Origin: Lachnospiraceae bacterium UBA3821 | GTDB lineage: Bacteria; Bacillota; Clostridia; Lachnospirales; Lachnospiraceae | Reading direction: 5' to 3' | Length of the DNA stretch: 5,612 nucleotides | Assembly (NCBI GenBank): GCA_002368865.1 | Contig: DFDT01000049.1 | Location: forward strand, 7,089 to 12,700 | In this document: piece after piece, positions 3,169 through 5,612 of the stretch | Layout: every line of letters starts with the position of its first letter | How positions within the stretch are numbered: position 1 is the stretch's first letter | Notes under the pieces: generated by a model | Databases searched by the model: none | What the model saw: only the letters and a program-made list of their open reading frames with translations | What the model was told of the DNA's origin: nothing | Translations under genes and position numbers: made by a program

Positions 3169-5612
3169 TTATTTCACTTTCACATCTGTCTTGAGCTTCG
3201 TCGCTTCTTCATATTTCTTGATAAAGAGCATATATAGCATACCGATCAGAAGCGCTGCTGCCAGGATCACACCGATGATATTCACACGTCCGGTGAATGC
3301 ACCGCCGAACTGGTTGATCATAAAGGAGATCACATAGGCAAATCCGCACTGATAGCCGATGGCAAACCAGGTCCACTTCGCATTGTTCATCTCTCTCCTG
3401 ATGGCACCGATTGCCGCGAAACAAGGCGCGCACAGCAGGTTAAATACCAGGAAGGAGTATCCGGTCACGCCGGTAAACGCCGCATGCAGCGTCTGGTAAA
3501 CACTCTCCTCTCCGCCGCCGTAGAGGATACCCATGGTGCCCACGATGTTCTCTTTTGCCACCAGACCGGTGATGGACGCCACCGCCGCCTGCCAGTTACC
3601 CCAACCGAGCGGCATAAAGATCCAGGCGATCGCCCCGCCGATCTTGGCTAGAATCGAGGAATCCAGCTGATCTTCCTCCAGCATCTGGAGCGCACCGTCT
3701 ACCACGCCAAAGTATGTGGTAAACCATACAATGATGGTAGACAGCAAAATAATGGTACCTGCCTTTTTGATAAAGGACCAGCCTCTCTCCCACATGGAGC
3801 GAAGCACATTGCTAAACGTCGGCATATGATACGCCGGAAGCTCCATAACGAACGGCGCAGGCTCGCCCGCAAACATCTTGGTCTTCTTCAGCATAATACC
3901 GGACACCACGATGGATGCCATACCGATAAAGTACGCAGAAGTTGCAACCCATGCGGAACCGCCGAAGATGGCGCCTGCCACCATGGCGATAAAAGGAACC
4001 TTCGCACCGCAGGGGATAAAGGTCGTAGTGATGATCGTCATACGACGATCTCTCTCGTTCTCAATCGTACGTGAGGCCATGATACCGGGCACGCCGCATC
4101 CGGTTCCCACCAACATCGGGATAAAGGATTTACCGGAAAGTCCGAATTTTCTGAAGATACGATCCAGCACAAACGCGATACGCGCCATGTAACCGCAGGC
4201 CTCCAGAAACGCCAGCAGCAAGAACAGTACCAACATCTGGGGCACAAAACCAAGCACTGCGCCCACGCCGGCCACGATACCGTCCAGGATCAGTCCCTTC
4301 AGCCAGTCAGCCGCGCCGACTGCATCCAGCAGCCCCTCTACCAGCACAGGCACACCGGGTACCCACACGCCGTAATCCGCGGGATCCGGCTCACCAAAGC
4401 CATTTGCCTCAAAGTAGCTCACCGCATCCTTATAGGACATAGCGTTGGTTGCTTCCTCGTCCGCGTCCGCAGGAATGCTGTCAAAATACACATCTACCTC
4501 ATAATCTTCCAGGGTTTCCTCGTCTTCCAGCGTATAGCTTACGCTCCCCTCGTCACTGGTAAACGCCTTCATGGCAGCCAGCATCGTATCCGTATCAAAG
4601 GCTTCATCCTCTGTATCCAATCCGATATAGGCATCCACTGCATTGAAAGCTGCCCCATACTCCTCGGCCACTTCCTCATATTCACCGGTTCCCATGCCGA
4701 ACAGATGCCATCCGTCTCCGAAAAGTCCGTCATTCGCCCAGTCCGTCGCAGCTGCGCCCACGCCCACCATGGAAATCCAATATACCAGGAACATGATCAA
4801 CGCAAAGATCGGCAGTCCCAGCCATCTGTTGGTCACGATCCGGTCGATCTGATCCGATGTGGTCATGCCGCCCGTGTTGTGCTTTTTGTAGCAGGCCTTG
4901 ATGACCGATGCAATGTACACATATCTCTCGTTGGTAATGATGCTCTCCGCGTCGTCATCCAGCTCGTTCTCTGCAACTTTGATATCGCCCTCGATGTGCT
5001 CCATGGTCTTTTGGTCAATATTCAGTTTCTCCAGCACCTTGTCGTCCCGCTCGAAGACCTTGATGGCATACCATCTCTGCTGTTCCTCCGGCATATTATG
5101 TACACAGGCTTCCTCAATATGTGCGATAGCATGCTCCACCGGACCGGAAAAAGTATGCTGGGGAACCGTCTTGGTACCCTTTGCCGCCTTGATCGCCTCC
5201 TCGGCAGCCTCCATGATGCCGTTTCCTTTCAGCGCGGAAATCTCCACGATCTTGCAGCCCAGCTGTCTGGAAAGCTCTGCGGTGTTGATCTTGTCGCCGT
5301 TTTTCTCCACCAGATCCATCATGTTAATAGCAATGACCACAGGAATACCCAGCTCTGTGAGCTGCGTGGTCAGATACAGGTTTCTCTCCAGATTGGTACC
5401 GTCAATAATATTGATGATAGCGTCCGGCCGCTCCTCGATCAGATAATTTCTGGCTACCACTTCCTCCAGCGTATAGGGGGAAAGGGAATAGATTCCGGGA
5501 AGGTCCGTGATCGTCACATCATCATGTTTTTTTAACTTACCTTCTTTTTTCTCTACCGTTACACCCGGCCAGTTTCCCACAAACTGATTGGAGCCGGTCA
5601 GCGCGTTGAACA
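3169..5612 (-). CDS. feoB: Ferrous iron transporter FeoB with large acidic insertion, N-terminus cut off
   Basis: Inner-membrane Fe(II) importer with a cytosolic N-terminal GTPase domain. There are 813 visible residues, beginning FNALTGSNQFVGNWPGVTV; the P-loop and start codon lie beyond 5612. The GTG at 5580 sits inside the conserved FVGNWPG segment and is not the start. Visible (numbered from that Phe): G2 around Thr18, G3 DLPG (36-39), G4 NMMD (96-99), G5 SALKG (125-129), then the helical GDI-like region to about 260. The first membrane helix is about 264-287. The Gate regions include LEACGYMARIAFVLDR, GTGCGVPGIM (502-511), IPCGAKVPF, and NLLCAPCFAAIG near 724-735. Between the first helix and WLKGLILDGIVAGVG lies an unusual insertion (309-414) of 106 residues with 32 Asp/Glu and 2 Lys. 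Estimated full length is about 830, longer than E. coli FeoB (773). First visible gene of the operon; feoA would be expected upstream, outside the window. Confidence 0.97.
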   Translation of the reverse strand, partial: FNALTGSNQFVGNWPGVTVEKKEGKLKKHDDVTITDLPGIYSLSPYTLEEVVARNYLIEERPDAIINIIDGTNLERNLYLTTQLTELGIPVVIAINMMDLVEKNGDKINTAELSRQLGCKIVEISALKGNGIMEAAEEAIKAAKGTKTVPQHTFSGPVEHAIAHIEEACVHNMPEEQQRWYAIKVFERDDKVLEKLNIDQKTMEHIEGDIKVAENELDDDAESIITNERYVYIASVIKACYKKHNTGGMTTSDQIDRIVTNRWLGLPIFALIMFLVYWISMVGVGAAATDWANDGLFGDGWHLFGMGTGEYEEVAEEYGAAFNAVDAYIGLDTEDEAFDTDTMLAAMKAFTSDEGSVSYTLEDEETLEDYEVDVYFDSIPADADEEATNAMSYKDAVSYFEANGFGEPDPADYGVWVPGVPVLVEGLLDAVGAADWLKGLILDGIVAGVGAVLGFVPQMLVLFLLLAFLEACGYMARIAFVLDRIFRKFGLSGKSFIPMLVGTGCGVPGIMASRTIENERDRRMTIITTTFIPCGAKVPFIAMVAGAIFGGSAWVATSAYFIGMASIVVSGIMLKKTKMFAGEPAPFVMELPAYHMPTFSNVLRSMWERGWSFIKKAGTIILLSTIIVWFTTYFGVVDGALQMLEEDQLDSSILAKIGGAIAWIFMPLGWGNWQAAVASITGLVAKENIVGTMGILYGGGEESVYQTLHAAFTGVTGYSFLVFNLLCAPCFAAIGAIRREMNNAKWTWFAIGYQCGFAYVISFMINQFGGAFTGRVNIIGVILAAALLIGMLYMLFIKKYEEATKLKTDVKVK

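Noticed and set aside
4705..5535. A 276-codon plus-strand open frame opposite feoB
   Set aside because: It lies entirely antisense to well-conserved FeoB GTPase and first-helix codons, and its translation shows no recognisable domain; it is a shadow of the minus-strand frame.
5578..5580. GTG at 5580 as the feoB start codon
   Set aside because: The frame stays open to the window edge and encodes the conserved FNALTGSNQF segment upstream, so the real start is outside the window.

Overview
The window looks like chromosome of an anaerobic Gram-positive gut-type bacterium, most probably a Lachnospiraceae member (Clostridia). This rests on moderate GC content, strong AAGGAGG-type ribosome sites, a clostridial-style phosphofructokinase, a two-iron superoxide reductase, and a FeoB operon with the small Cys-rich membrane protein typical of Firmicutes. 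The family-level placement is inference from recognised protein types, not from a database search. Every convincing gene lies on the minus strand, so transcription runs from high to low coordinates.

In transcription order: (1) A ferrous-iron uptake operon fills 5612-2733. It holds feoB (5' end outside the window), an 18-bp gap, a 61-residue FeoB-associated Cys-rich membrane protein, and an 85-residue heavy-metal-associated (HMA) protein that overlaps it by 26 bp. A strong intrinsic terminator closes the operon and overlaps the last codons of the HMA gene. (2) A consensus-like promoter at 2654-2682 drives a Uma2/DUF820-family protein with a leader of about 125 nt. After a 91-bp gap comes a complete desulfoferrodoxin (superoxide reductase), closed by an intrinsic terminator at 1303-1338. 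(3) The roughly 500-bp stretch 875-1377 has no large gene but is not empty. It holds that terminator, a promoter with a perfect TATAAT, a possible 35-codon small gene with its own ribosome site, a second TATAAT promoter, and a cluster of hairpins including a 30-bp direct repeat. (4) pfkA (6-phosphofructokinase) follows and runs off the left edge.

Functionally the window combines Fe(II) import, iron-dependent superoxide detoxification and central glycolysis, as expected for an anaerobe. The Feo genes and the desulfoferrodoxin are separate transcription units with the Uma2 gene between them, so a functional link is only suggestive.

The least ordinary observations are: a strongly acidic insertion of about 106 residues in the first extracytoplasmic loop of FeoB; a cluster of four GC-GNA-GC triloop hairpin cores in the pfkA leader; the small ORF between two promoters upstream of pfkA; and a phosphofructokinase whose nucleotide-site residues mix features of the ATP and PPi types. 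I found no CRISPR array, transposase, RNA gene or defence cluster.
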